This document shows, piece after piece, positions 7,721 through 15,210 of a stretch of DNA of 64,000 nucleotides. Each line of letters opens with the position of its first letter. Position 1 is the stretch's first letter. The notes beneath the pieces were generated by a model that had not been told where the DNA came from, ran no database searches, and saw only the letters and a list, made by a program, of their open reading frames with translations. A program made the translations under genes and the position numbers. This DNA comes from Desulfovibrio sp. (GTDB lineage Bacteria; Desulfobacterota; Desulfovibrionia; Desulfovibrionales; Desulfovibrionaceae): NCBI RefSeq assembly GCF_014803725.1, contig NZ_JAAVBE010000015.1, forward strand, positions 1 to 64,000, given 5' to 3'.

Positions 7721-8371
7721 CTAGCCGGCGTTGTCGCTTGGGGGCGCCTCCGCAGTCTCAGCGGCGTCCCCCGCAGGCGCCGCGCCCTTGAAGCCCAGGC
7801 CCGTGAAAAAGGTTTCCTTGCTCTCGGCGCGCGAGCTCTTGGGCTTGAAGGTCGTGACCTTGCGGAAGGCCCGGCGCATAGGCGCGAGCAGTTCGCCCAC
7901 GTCCGGCCCCATGAAGATCTTGACCACGAAGTTGCCGCCCGGCTTCAGGTGCTTGAGCGCTGTCTCGAAGGCCGTCTGCGCGAGCTCCAGCGAGCGCGCC
8001 TGGTCCGTGAAGCGCGTGCCCGTGGTGGAGGGGGCCATGTCGCTCATGACGAGATCGAAAGGCCCGGTCTCCGCCATGGCCGCGGCAAATGCCTCCGTGG
8101 GCTCAAAGGCGTTGGAGACCATGAACACCACCTGCGGCGGGAAGGCCGTGGCCGTCTCCTGGATGTCACAGGCGAGCACGCGCCCGCGCTTGCCCACGCG
8201 CTCGGCCGCGCCCAGCGACCACGAGCCCGGGGCCGCGCCCAGGTCGAGCACGCGCATCCCCGGCGCAAGCAGGCGGAAGCGGGCATCCAGCTCGCGCAGC
8301 TTGTAGATGGAGCGGGCCGGATAGTTCTCGCGCTTGGCTTTGAGAAAGTAGTGGTCGCGGTATTCCTTCAT
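7721..8371 (-). CDS. rlmE: 23S rRNA (uridine-2'-O)-methyltransferase RlmE
   Basis: Methylates U2552 of 23S rRNA late in 50S assembly, using SAM. From ATG 8371 the product is 216 residues. The K-D-K-E catalytic set is present: Lys24 (SIYKLREL), Asp111 ([10 protein letters not shown]), Lys151 (FVVKIFMG) and Glu186 (ESKETFFTG). The spacings match those of the E. coli enzyme. The SAM loop is [12 protein letters not shown] short alanine/acidic tail (about 195-216) is extra. Other ATGs lie up to 15 bases upstream, so the exact start is uncertain; no clear ribosome site is seen. It is transcribed divergently from rpsF. Confidence 0.94.
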   Translation of the reverse strand: MKEYRDHYFLKAKRENYPARSIYKLRELDARFRLLAPGMRVLDLGAAPGSWSLGAAERVGKRGRVLACDIQETATAFPPQVVFMVSNAFEPTEAFAAAMAETGPFDLVMSDMAPSTTGTRFTDQARSLELAQTAFETALKHLKPGGNFVVKIFMGPDVGELLAPMRRAFRKVTTFKPKSSRAESKETFFTGLGFKGAAPAGDAAETAEAPPSDNAG

Positions 8372-8456
8372 GCAGCGGAACAGCATACAGGTTTTTTTGC
8401 TGCCCGCCAAGGGGCGCGCCCGCTCCCCCGGTGCTCGGCCCTGGCCGCGACGCCGG

Positions 8457-8485
8457 TTGACAGAAGCCCCTTTGGCGGGTATCAA
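8457..8485 (+). promoter_or_regulatory. Sigma-70 promoter of the rpsF operon
   Basis: TTGACA at 8457-8462 is followed by a 17-base spacer and TATCAA at 8480-8485. This places the transcript start near 8492, about 50 bases before rpsF. The near-perfect -35 box and ideal spacing suit a highly expressed ribosomal-protein operon. Confidence 0.7.
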
Positions 8486-8542
8486 TCTTGATTCCTTGCC
8501 CGTACCTCTGGTGCGAGCTGTCAATCCACAAGGAGAAGCATC

Positions 8543-8851
8543 ATGCGGAAGTTCGAGACCCTCCTCCTGTTCTCGCCGGAGCTTTCGGCCGAGAGCCGCG
8601 AGGGCATCCTGGCCGCGCTCACGGGCATCATCGAGCGCGAAGGCGGCAAAATGGTCGAGGTGGACCAGTGGGGCATGCGCGACCTTGCCTATCCCGTGAA
8701 GAAGCTCATGCGCGGCTTCTATGTGCGCCTCGTCTACGAGGCCCCGGCGCCGCTGGTGGCCGAGCTGGAGCGCAATATCCGTATCACCGACGGCATCTTC
8801 AAGTTCCTCACCGTCAAGCTGGCCGACGAAGCGGCCGGGGAGGATGCGTAA
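8543..8851 (+). CDS. rpsF: 30S ribosomal protein S6
   Basis: A small-subunit protein that binds 16S rRNA together with S18. The 102-residue product has the S6 fold pattern: MRKFETLLLFSPEL at the start, then DQWGMRDLAYPVKKLMRGFYVRLVYEA and the terminal RNIRITDGIFKFLTVKL. Ribosome site AAGGAGAAGCATC precedes ATG. It is first in the rpsF-rpsR-rplI-dnaB run, and its stop is immediately followed by the rpsR ATG, so the two partners are made together. Confidence 0.97.
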   Translation: MRKFETLLLFSPELSAESREGILAALTGIIEREGGKMVEVDQWGMRDLAYPVKKLMRGFYVRLVYEAPAPLVAELERNIRITDGIFKFLTVKLADEAAGEDA

Positions 8852-9115
8852 ATGGCCTTCAAGAAGAAGTTCGCCCCGCGCCGCAAGTTCTGCCGCTTCT
8901 GCGCCGACAAGGAACTGCCGCTGAACTACAAGAATCCCGAAGTTCTGAAGGACTTTATCACCGAGCGCGGCAAGATCATCGCCCGCCGCATCACCGGCAC
9001 CTGCGCCCGCCACCAGCGCGAGCTGACGCGCGAGATCAAGCGCGCCCGCCAGATGGCCATGCTCATCTACACGGCCACGCACGATTCCGGCGTCAAGAAA
9101 AAGAGCAACATCTAG
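8852..9115 (+). CDS. rpsR: 30S ribosomal protein S18
   Basis: An 87-residue small-subunit protein pairing with S6 on the platform. It keeps Cys pairs typical of the zinc-binding (C+) form: FCRFC near residues 14-18 and [11 protein letters not shown] further on. The conserved core [24 protein letters not shown] is intact. The ribosome site (GGGGAGGATGCGTAA) lies inside the end of rpsF, and the ATG directly follows the rpsF stop, which implies coupled translation. Confidence 0.97.
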   Translation: MAFKKKFAPRRKFCRFCADKELPLNYKNPEVLKDFITERGKIIARRITGTCARHQRELTREIKRARQMAMLIYTATHDSGVKKKSNI

Positions 9116-9124
9116 GAGGCGCCC

Positions 9125-9664
9125 ATGAAACTCATTCTTCGCGCCGATGTGGAAAATCTCGGCAATCTTGGCGATGTGGTCGAGGTGAAGCCCGGCTACG
9201 GGCGCAACTACCTTCTGCCCCAGGGCCTCGCCATGGTGGCGAGCCCGGCCAACCTCAAGGTCTTCGAGCAGGAGCGCAACAAGCTCCAGGCCCGCATGGA
9301 CGCCCTGCGCGCCGAAGCCCGCGGCCTCGCCGCCCGCCTCGAGGCCCTCAAGGTGGTCATCCCCATGCACGTGGGTGAAAACGACAAGCTCTACGGCTCC
9401 GTGACGAGCACCATCATCGGCGACGCCATCGCCGAGCAGGGCCTCGAAGTGGACCGCCGCCGCATCCTCATGGACGCGCCCATCCGCACCCTGGGCGAGC
9501 ATCCCGTGCGCGTGCGCCTGCACGCTGATGTCATCGCCGTGGTGCCGGTGCAGGTGGTTTCCGACCACCAGCCCGAGGTGACGGAAGAGGAGCTCGCCGC
9601 GGCCGAAGCCGAGGCTGTGGCCGAAGCTGTCGCAGCCGTGGCCGAGGCCGAAGCCGGGGCCTAG
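9125..9664 (+). CDS. rplI: 50S ribosomal protein L9
   Basis: A 179-residue large-subunit protein that binds 23S rRNA and helps keep the reading frame. The N-terminal domain has MKLILRADVENLGNLGDVVEVKPGYGRNYLLPQG. A long connecting helix and the C-terminal domain (LYGSVTSTIIGDAI) follow. A tail of about 30 residues, almost only Ala, Glu and Val (EEELAAAEAEAVAEA), extends beyond the usual 148-residue length. Ribosome site AGGAGGCGCCC precedes ATG. The stop is one base from the GTG start of dnaB. Confidence 0.97.
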   Translation: MKLILRADVENLGNLGDVVEVKPGYGRNYLLPQGLAMVASPANLKVFEQERNKLQARMDALRAEARGLAARLEALKVVIPMHVGENDKLYGSVTSTIIGDAIAEQGLEVDRRRILMDAPIRTLGEHPVRVRLHADVIAVVPVQVVSDHQPEVTEEELAAAEAEAVAEAVAAVAEAEAGA

Positions 9665-9665
9665 G

Positions 9666-11147
9666 GTGGCGCAGGCAGGTAACGCTTCCGACGCCCCCGG
9701 CCGCAAGGCCGGGGGCGTTCCTTCTGGAGCCGGCCCTCGCGCCACTCCGGGCGCTGACAGGACGGCCAGCGCCCAGGCCGACCTCGTGCGCCGCGTGCCG
9801 CCGCACAGCGCCGAGGCCGAACAGGCCGTGCTCGGCGGCCTGCTCATGCGGCCCCAGCTCATGCACTCCATCGCGGACATCCTCGTGCCCGCGGATTTTT
9901 ACCTTCCCGCGCACACGGTCATCTTCCGCGCCTTTCTCGAGCTCTATTCCAAGACCGCGCCCATCGACCTCGTTTCCACGGCCGAACAGCTCAAGGCCAT
10001 GAACGCCCTGGAGGAGGCGGGCGGGGCCGTCTATCTCGCGGACCTCGCGCAGGCCGTGGTCTCCGGCGCCAATGCCGAATACTATGCGGGCATCGTGCGC
10101 GACAAGGCGCTCCAGCGCGGGCTCATCGACGTGTGCTCCGGCATCATCGGCAACTGCTACGACGCCTCGCGCGAGGTGGACGCGCTTCTCGACGAGTCCG
10201 AGCAGGCGGTGTTCGCGGTGTCGCGCCGCACGGCCCGGCGCGATTTTTCGCCCACGCGCGAGCTTTTGGACAAGGTGTTTGAAAACCTCTCCAAGCTCGC
10301 GGACGCGCGCGATGTGGTGACGGGCGTGACCACGGGCTACCGCCGGCTCGACACGCTGACCGCCGGCCTCCAGCCCTCGGACCTCATCATCGTGGCCGCG
10401 CGCCCGAGCATGGGCAAGACGGCCTTCGCGCTCTGCATGGCCCTGCACGCGGCCGTGGAGCAGGAGGTGCCCGTGGGCATCTTCTCGCTGGAAATGAGCA
10501 AGGAACAGCTCATGCAGCGCATGCTCGCCGTGTGGGGCAAGGTGGATCTCTCCAGGCTCCGCCGCCCCTCGCAGCTCACGGACGAGGACTGGCAGCGCCT
10601 CTACACCGCGGCGGACGTGGTCTCGCGCGCGCCCGTCTATATCGACGACACCCCGGCCCTCTCCACGCTGGAGCTCAGGGCGCGGGCGCGGCGCCTCAAG
10701 GCGGAGAAGGGCCTGGGGCTCGTGGTGGTGGATTACCTCCAGCTCATGCGCACGAGCCGCCGCACCGACTCGCGCGAGCTCGAGATCTCGGACATCTCGC
10801 GCTCGCTCAAGGGCCTCGCCAAGGAGCTCGACATCCCGGTGGTGGCGCTCTCGCAGCTCAACCGCAAGGTGGAGGAGCGCGGCGACAAGCGGCCCATGCT
10901 CTCCGACCTGCGCGAATCCGGCGCCATCGAGCAGGACGCGGACGTGATCATGTTCGTCTACCGCGAGGACGTGTACAAGTACCAGAAGCCCTCGGAGCGG
11001 CCGCCGCAGGGTGTCGCCGAGATCATCATCGGCAAGCAGCGCAACGGCCCGGTGGGTGCGGTGGAGCTCATGTATCTCTCGCCCTACACCTCCTTCGAGA
11101 CCATGGCGCCCGACTGGACGCCCGGCCCCTCGGAAAGCCGCGCCTGA
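9666..11147 (+). CDS. dnaB: Replicative DNA helicase DnaB
   Basis: Hexameric 5'-3' helicase of the replication fork. From the GTG at 9666 the product is 493 residues. It has an unusual Gly/Ala-rich leader of about 38 residues, then the N-terminal domain ([19 protein letters not shown]) and a RecA-type core with Walker [13 protein letters not shown] near residue 248, Walker [10 protein letters not shown], and [10 protein letters not shown]. It ends with the usual arginine-finger region ([16 protein letters not shown]). The start is uncertain: a later GTG at 9786 would remove the leader, which also contains the hairpin at 9691-9718. Linkage to rplI is a widespread gene order. Confidence 0.96.
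   Translation: MAQAGNASDAPGRKAGGVPSGAGPRATPGADRTASAQADLVRRVPPHSAEAEQAVLGGLLMRPQLMHSIADILVPADFYLPAHTVIFRAFLELYSKTAPIDLVSTAEQLKAMNALEEAGGAVYLADLAQAVVSGANAEYYAGIVRDKALQRGLIDVCSGIIGNCYDASREVDALLDESEQAVFAVSRRTARRDFSPTRELLDKVFENLSKLADARDVVTGVTTGYRRLDTLTAGLQPSDLIIVAARPSMGKTAFALCMALHAAVEQEVPVGIFSLEMSKEQLMQRMLAVWGKVDLSRLRRPSQLTDEDWQRLYTAADVVSRAPVYIDDTPALSTLELRARARRLKAEKGLGLVVVDYLQLMRTSRRTDSRELEISDISRSLKGLAKELDIPVVALSQLNRKVEERGDKRPMLSDLRESGAIEQDADVIMFVYREDVYKYQKPSERPPQGVAEIIIGKQRNGPVGAVELMYLSPYTSFETMAPDWTPGPSESRA
9691..9718 (+). promoter_or_regulatory. Perfect GC-rich hairpin near the dnaB start (possible attenuator)
   Basis: A 12-bp perfect stem (ACGCCCCCGGCC with its complement) with a GCAA tetraloop lies 25 bases after the dnaB GTG. 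It is followed by TCCTTCT, a poor U-tract. It could weaken transcription or translation between the ribosomal genes and dnaB, or be a terminator if dnaB starts later. Confidence 0.5.
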
Positions 11148-11167
11148 GCGTCGTGGCCGGCAACGCC

Positions 11168-11653
11168 ATGAAGCATGTCATCATCCACACGGACGGCTCC
11201 TGCCTCGGCAATCCCGGGTCGGGGGGCTGGGCCGCGGTGCTCACGCATCCCGACACCGGCGCGCGGCGGGAGCTCTCGGGCGGCTTCAGGCGCACCACCA
11301 ATAACCGCATGGAGATCATGGCCGTCATCGCCGCGCTCGAGGCGCTGAAAGAGCCCTGCGCCGTGGATCTCCATACGGATTCGCAATACGTGCGCAATGC
11401 GGTGGAGAAGGGCTGGCTCAAATCCTGGCGCGCGAAAAACTGGGTCAAGGCGGACAAGAAGCCCGTGCTCAACGTCGACCTCTGGCAGCGGCTGGTGCCC
11501 CTTTTGGAGCGGCATGAGGTGCGCCTGCACTGGCTGCGCGGCCATGCCGGCCATGCGGAAAACGAGCGCTGCGACGAGCTGGCGCGGGCCTGCGCCGGGC
11601 GCCCGGACCTGCCGCCGGATGCGGGCTTTGCGGCGGAGGGCGCCCGCACGTGA
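11168..11653 (+). CDS. rnhA: Ribonuclease HI
   Basis: Cuts RNA in RNA-DNA hybrids, for example to remove primers and R-loops. From ATG 11168 the product is 161 residues. The catalytic acids are Asp9 ([11 protein letters not shown]), Glu49 (NNRMEIMAV), Asp71 (LHTDSQYV) and Asp136 (ENERCDELA); the catalytic-loop His is in [11 protein letters not shown]. The basic protrusion ([16 protein letters not shown]) is present. It begins 20 bases after the dnaB stop, so it is probably in the same transcript, a sensible pairing of replication functions. Confidence 0.97.
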   Translation: MKHVIIHTDGSCLGNPGSGGWAAVLTHPDTGARRELSGGFRRTTNNRMEIMAVIAALEALKEPCAVDLHTDSQYVRNAVEKGWLKSWRAKNWVKADKKPVLNVDLWQRLVPLLERHEVRLHWLRGHAGHAENERCDELARACAGRPDLPPDAGFAAEGART

Positions 11654-11704
11654 GGCGCCCCGCGGCGTTTCCGGGAGTGGGCGGGAGAACTGGCGGGGGC
11701 GCCC

Positions 11705-12700
11705 GTGGCTGAGCCTCTATCGTGGCTCGCGGACGGGGCCGCGCTCTGGCATTCCCTCCTCTGGCCGCTGTTGCGGCTTTTGCTCGGGCTCGCCTGTGGC
11801 CTCCTGGTCGCCAATGTGCTCGAGGCCCTGCACTGGACGCGGGCGCTCGCCCGGCTCGCCATGCCGCTGGCCCGCGCCGCGCACATGCCGCCGGTGGCCG
11901 GGGCCGCCTTCGCCCTGGCCTTCGTGTCGCCGGCATCGGCCAATGCCCTGCTCGCCGGCCGGCGGGACGCGGGCGAACTTTCCGGCCGCGAGCTCATGCT
12001 CGCCAACCTCTTCAACAGCCTGCCCGCCTATCTCGTGCACACGCCGGCCATCTTCCTGCTCACCTGGCCGGTGCTCGGCCTGCCGGCCGTTGTCTATGTG
12101 GGCCTGACCCTCGTGGCCGCGGCGGTGCGCACGGCTTTCACCGTCTTTCTCGGCCGGGCGCTGTTGCCCGCGCCGGGGCAGAGCGGCATGGCCGGCGCCG
12201 TTCCCGCGCCGGAGGCGCCTCAGCCCGAGGCAGGCCCCCGCCCTGCGCTGGAAAAGGCGTGGCGGCGTTTTCGCCGGCGCCTGCCGAGGCTCGTGGGCTT
12301 CACGGTGCCGGTCTACATCCTCATGTACGCGCTCCAGCGGCTCGGCGCCTTCGCCGCGCTGGAGGCGTGGCTGGCCGGGCATATGGACTGGCTCAGCTTT
12401 CTGAAGCCGCAGGCCGTGGGCATCATCGTGCTCCATTTCGCGGCCGAGCTCGGCGCGGCCCTGGGCGCTGCCGGGAGCCTGCTTGAGGCCGGCGGCCTCG
12501 ACGCGCGCGACGTGGTGCTGGCCTTGCTCGCCGGCAATATTCTCTCCACGCCGGCGCGCGCCATCCGGCACCAGTTCCCGGCCTATGCCGGCTTTTTCCG
12601 CCCGGCCGAGGCCCTGCGCCTCATCCTCGCCAATCAGGGCCTGCGCGCGGCCAGCATGGCGTTCATGACCTGGGTCTACTATCTCTGGACGCGCACCTAA
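11705..12700 (+). CDS. Multi-pass membrane protein with nucleoside-recognition (Gate) domain
   Basis: The 331-residue protein starts at a GTG. It has about eight hydrophobic helices in two halves, separated by a Pro/Ala-rich cytoplasmic linker (about residues 158-185). AFALAFVSPASANALLAG and LLAGNILSTPARAIRHQFP resemble the Gate domain found in nucleoside transporters and spore-maturation-type proteins. Substrate is unknown. It lies 51 bases after rnhA. Twelve bases after its stop comes a small ThiS-like gene, so the pair may be co-transcribed. The ribosome site for the chosen GTG is poor. Confidence 0.75.
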   Translation: MAEPLSWLADGAALWHSLLWPLLRLLLGLACGLLVANVLEALHWTRALARLAMPLARAAHMPPVAGAAFALAFVSPASANALLAGRRDAGELSGRELMLANLFNSLPAYLVHTPAIFLLTWPVLGLPAVVYVGLTLVAAAVRTAFTVFLGRALLPAPGQSGMAGAVPAPEAPQPEAGPRPALEKAWRRFRRRLPRLVGFTVPVYILMYALQRLGAFAALEAWLAGHMDWLSFLKPQAVGIIVLHFAAELGAALGAAGSLLEAGGLDARDVVLALLAGNILSTPARAIRHQFPAYAGFFRPAEALRLILANQGLRAASMAFMTWVYYLWTRT

Positions 12701-12712
12701 AAGGGGGGAAAC

Positions 12713-12955
12713 ATGATGGACGACACGCCGCCCGCCGGCACGGACTTTCGCGAAAACACCGTCACCGTGCTCCTCCAGCCCGAGGAGCGCCGCCTCACCC
12801 TGCGCCGGCCCAAGACCGCGCGGCAACTGCTGGAGGCCCTCGGCCTCATGGAAGAGACCGCCCTGGTGGCGCGCGGCGGGGAACTGCTCACGCCCGACCG
12901 CCGCATCTGGCCCGGGGACGAGCTCCTGGTGCGCGTGGTGACATCCGCGGGTTAG
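12713..12955 (+). CDS. Small ubiquitin-fold (ThiS/MoaD-like) protein
   Basis: The 80-residue product follows AGGGGGGAAAC. From about residue 14 it has the beta-grasp pattern of sulfur carriers: NTVTVLLQPEERRLTLRRPKTARQLLEAL, then ETALVARGGELLTPDRRIWPGDELLVRVVTSAG. Classical carriers end in Gly-Gly, which is adenylated and thiolated. This one ends Ala-Gly, so canonical sulfur transfer is doubtful. Thiamine or tungsten/molybdenum cofactor genes are not nearby. Its neighbour is the Gate-domain membrane protein. It could be a non-catalytic carrier relative or act after C-terminal trimming. Confidence 0.7.
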   Translation: MMDDTPPAGTDFRENTVTVLLQPEERRLTLRRPKTARQLLEALGLMEETALVARGGELLTPDRRIWPGDELLVRVVTSAG

Positions 12956-12972
12956 GGCAGCATCCGGGTTTT

Positions 12973-13962
12973 TCAGGCAAAATGGCAGCGCGCGCGCCAG
13001 CCCGGCGCGAGCTCTTTCCACGGCGGCGGCGTTGTGCGGCAGATGGCCTCTGCTCTCGGGCAGCGCGGGTGGAAGCGGCAGCCGGCAGGAGGCGCCAGCG
13101 GACTCGGCGGCTCGCCGCGCAGGGGCGGCGGCAGGTCGTCGAGGCCCCGGCCGCGGGCCCAGTCGCGCTCGCCCGCCGGCATGGCCGCGAGCAGGGCCTG
13201 GCTGTAGGGATGCGCCGGCCCGGCGAAGAGGCGTTCCGCGCTGGCCTCCTCCACGAGCTCACCCAGATACATCACAAGGATGCGCCGGCACATGAAGCCC
13301 ACCACCGCGAGGTCGTGGGAAATGAAGAGATAGGCCGGGCGGAAGCGCTCCTGCGCGTCGCGCAGCAGGTTGAGGATCTGGGCCTGCACCGACGCGTCGA
13401 GCGCCGAGACCGGTTCGTCGCAGACGATGATGTCCGGCCGGGTGACAAGGGCGCGCGCAAGGGCGATGCGCTGGCGCTGGCCGCCGGAAAAGGCGTGCGG
13501 ATAGCGCTCCCCGGCGCCGGCGAGGCCCACGGCCGCAAGGGCCTCTTCGGCGCGGGCGCGGCGTTCGGCGCGGGGCACACCGGCCGCGGCCAGCGGCTCG
13601 GCCACCGAGGCGCGCACCTTAAGGCGCGGGTTGAGGGACGAGGCCGGGTCCTGAAAGACCATCTGCAGCCGCCCGGCGCTCCAGCTTCCGGCGCCCGCGG
13701 GGGGCAGCGCGCGCCCCTCCAGCAGTATCTCGCCGGCATCGGGCCTGAGCAGCCCGCAGGCGAGCCGCCCCAGGGTGGACTTGCCGCAGCCCGATTCGCC
13801 CACGAGACCGAGGCTCTCGCCGCCCGCGAGAGTGAAGCTCACGCCGTCCACGGCGCGCAGGCTACGCGTTTCGCCAAAAAGGCCCCGGCGCACGGCAAAG
13901 GAGCGGGCCACGTCCCGCAGCTCCAGAAGGGGCGTGTCGGCGCCCGGCCCGCTCTCGCTCAC
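12973..13962 (-). CDS. Oligopeptide/dipeptide-type ABC transporter ATPase (OppF/DppF family)
   Basis: ATP-hydrolysing subunit of a peptide or nickel-type importer. The 329-residue protein has Walker A GESGCGKST (55-63), the signature SGGQRQRIALARAL, Walker B IIVCDEPVSALD and the H-loop SHDLAVV. The family-specific C-terminal cysteine motif (GCRFHPRCPRAEAIC) is also present. It starts at a GTG overlapping the cobT stop (GTGA), so translation is coupled to cobT. No permease or binding protein is encoded beside it. Coupling to a cobalamin gene raises the chance of a corrinoid- or metal-related substrate, but this is inference. Confidence 0.9.
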   Translation of the reverse strand: MSESGPGADTPLLELRDVARSFAVRRGLFGETRSLRAVDGVSFTLAGGESLGLVGESGCGKSTLGRLACGLLRPDAGEILLEGRALPPAGAGSWSAGRLQMVFQDPASSLNPRLKVRASVAEPLAAAGVPRAERRARAEEALAAVGLAGAGERYPHAFSGGQRQRIALARALVTRPDIIVCDEPVSALDASVQAQILNLLRDAQERFRPAYLFISHDLAVVGFMCRRILVMYLGELVEEASAERLFAGPAHPYSQALLAAMPAGERDWARGRGLDDLPPPLRGEPPSPLAPPAGCRFHPRCPRAEAICRTTPPPWKELAPGWRARCHFA

Positions 13963-15116
13963 GCGAGCCTGTCCTCTTCCCGGGCGCTCACGCCCGCCGA
14001 AGCCATGGTCGCCATGTCGTTACAGATGGCCGCCGCGCTCTTCACCAGCGGCCAGGCCAGCGCCGCGCCCGTGCCCTCGCCGAGGCGCAGGCCGAGCGCA
14101 AGCAACGGCTCGCCCCAGTCCGGGGTGCCCGCATGAGGGGCGGCGCGCTCGGTCATGCGGCGGATGGCGCCCGCATAGCCGGGCTCGGCCGAAACATGGG
14201 TCAGGATGGCATAGCCCGCGAAGTCCGGCGCCATGGCGAGCGCGGCCGCGCACGCCGAAGTGCTGATGAAGCCGTCCACGAGCACGGCCATGCCCTGCGC
14301 CGCGGCGCCGAGCATGGCGCCGCACATGACGGCGATCTCGAAGCCGCCAAGCGCCGCCATGGTCTCCACCGGGCCCTCCGCCACGGCATCGGCATTGACG
14401 CTGAGCGCCTGCGCCACGAGGCGCGCCTTGCGCGCCACCATGGGTGGTTCGGCGCCCGCGCCGGGGCCGGCCACAGCCTCGGGCGCAAGGCCGAGCAGGG
14501 CGCAATAGAGGGCCGTGGCGGCCGTGGAATTGGCGATGCCCATCTCGCCCAGGCCCAGCGTGCGGAAGCCCTCGGCATGGGCGTCTTTCGCAAGGGCAAA
14601 GCCCGCGCGCAAGGCCGCTTCGCAGGCCGCAAGGCTCATGGCCGGGCCTTCGCTCAGGTCGGCGGTGCCATCGCCCTGGCGGCGGTCAAGCAGGAGGGGA
14701 TGCGCCGGGAAGGGCCCGCCCGCGCAGCCCGCGTCCACCACGCGCAGGGAAAGGCCGTTGGCGGCGCAGAGCACGTTGATGGCCGCGCCGCCGGCGAGGA
14801 AGTTGGCGACCATCTGGCGGGTCACGGCCTGGGGAAAGGGCGAGACGCCCTGCGCGGCGATGCCGTGGTCGCCCGCCACGGTGAGCATGAGGCCCGGGCC
14901 AACAGCGAGGGGACGGCGCCCCTGCGCCATGGCCCAGAGCCGGGCCGCCAGTGTTTCGAGGCGCCCGAGGCTGCCCACGGGCTTGGTGAGACTGTTCAGC
15001 CACGCGCGCGCGGCCTCAAGGTTCGCGGGGGCCACGGGACGGATGCGTTCGCCGGGGAAGAGCCGGGAGAACGTATCCGCGCCCGTGCCGCCGCCTTGGG
15101 AGAGAGTGTCATTCAT
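13959..15116 (-). CDS. cobT: Nicotinate-nucleotide-dimethylbenzimidazole phosphoribosyltransferase
   Basis: Activates the lower ligand base of cobalamin by transferring ribose phosphate from nicotinate mononucleotide. From ATG 15116 the product is 385 residues, close to family length. Conserved pieces include LTKPVGSLGRLE, VAGDHGIAAQGVS, GLGEMGIANSTAATAL, and GFISTSACAAALAMAP leading to THVSAEPG. The family's catalytic Glu lies in the C-terminal region. Its last bases overlap the start of an oligopeptide-type ABC ATPase. No other cobalamin genes lie in the window. Confidence 0.93.
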   Translation of the reverse strand: MNDTLSQGGGTGADTFSRLFPGERIRPVAPANLEAARAWLNSLTKPVGSLGRLETLAARLWAMAQGRRPLAVGPGLMLTVAGDHGIAAQGVSPFPQAVTRQMVANFLAGGAAINVLCAANGLSLRVVDAGCAGGPFPAHPLLLDRRQGDGTADLSEGPAMSLAACEAALRAGFALAKDAHAEGFRTLGLGEMGIANSTAATALYCALLGLAPEAVAGPGAGAEPPMVARKARLVAQALSVNADAVAEGPVETMAALGGFEIAVMCGAMLGAAAQGMAVLVDGFISTSACAAALAMAPDFAGYAILTHVSAEPGYAGAIRRMTERAAPHAGTPDWGEPLLALGLRLGEGTGAALAWPLVKSAAAICNDMATMASAGVSAREEDRLA

Positions 15117-15210
15117 GGCGCGACAGTATCCGTTCAGGGCAGCGAGGGCAAGCGCGGAAGCGCCGCCTGCCCGCCGTGCCGCGCGTGTTGCTTCCGCCCT
15201 TACTTGCGCC

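Noticed and set aside
7721..9880. A very long minus-strand frame running over rlmE and the S6-S18-L9 genes
   Set aside because: Only the part up to 8371 is a real gene (rlmE); the rest is an antisense frame kept open by high GC over clearly coding ribosomal-protein genes.
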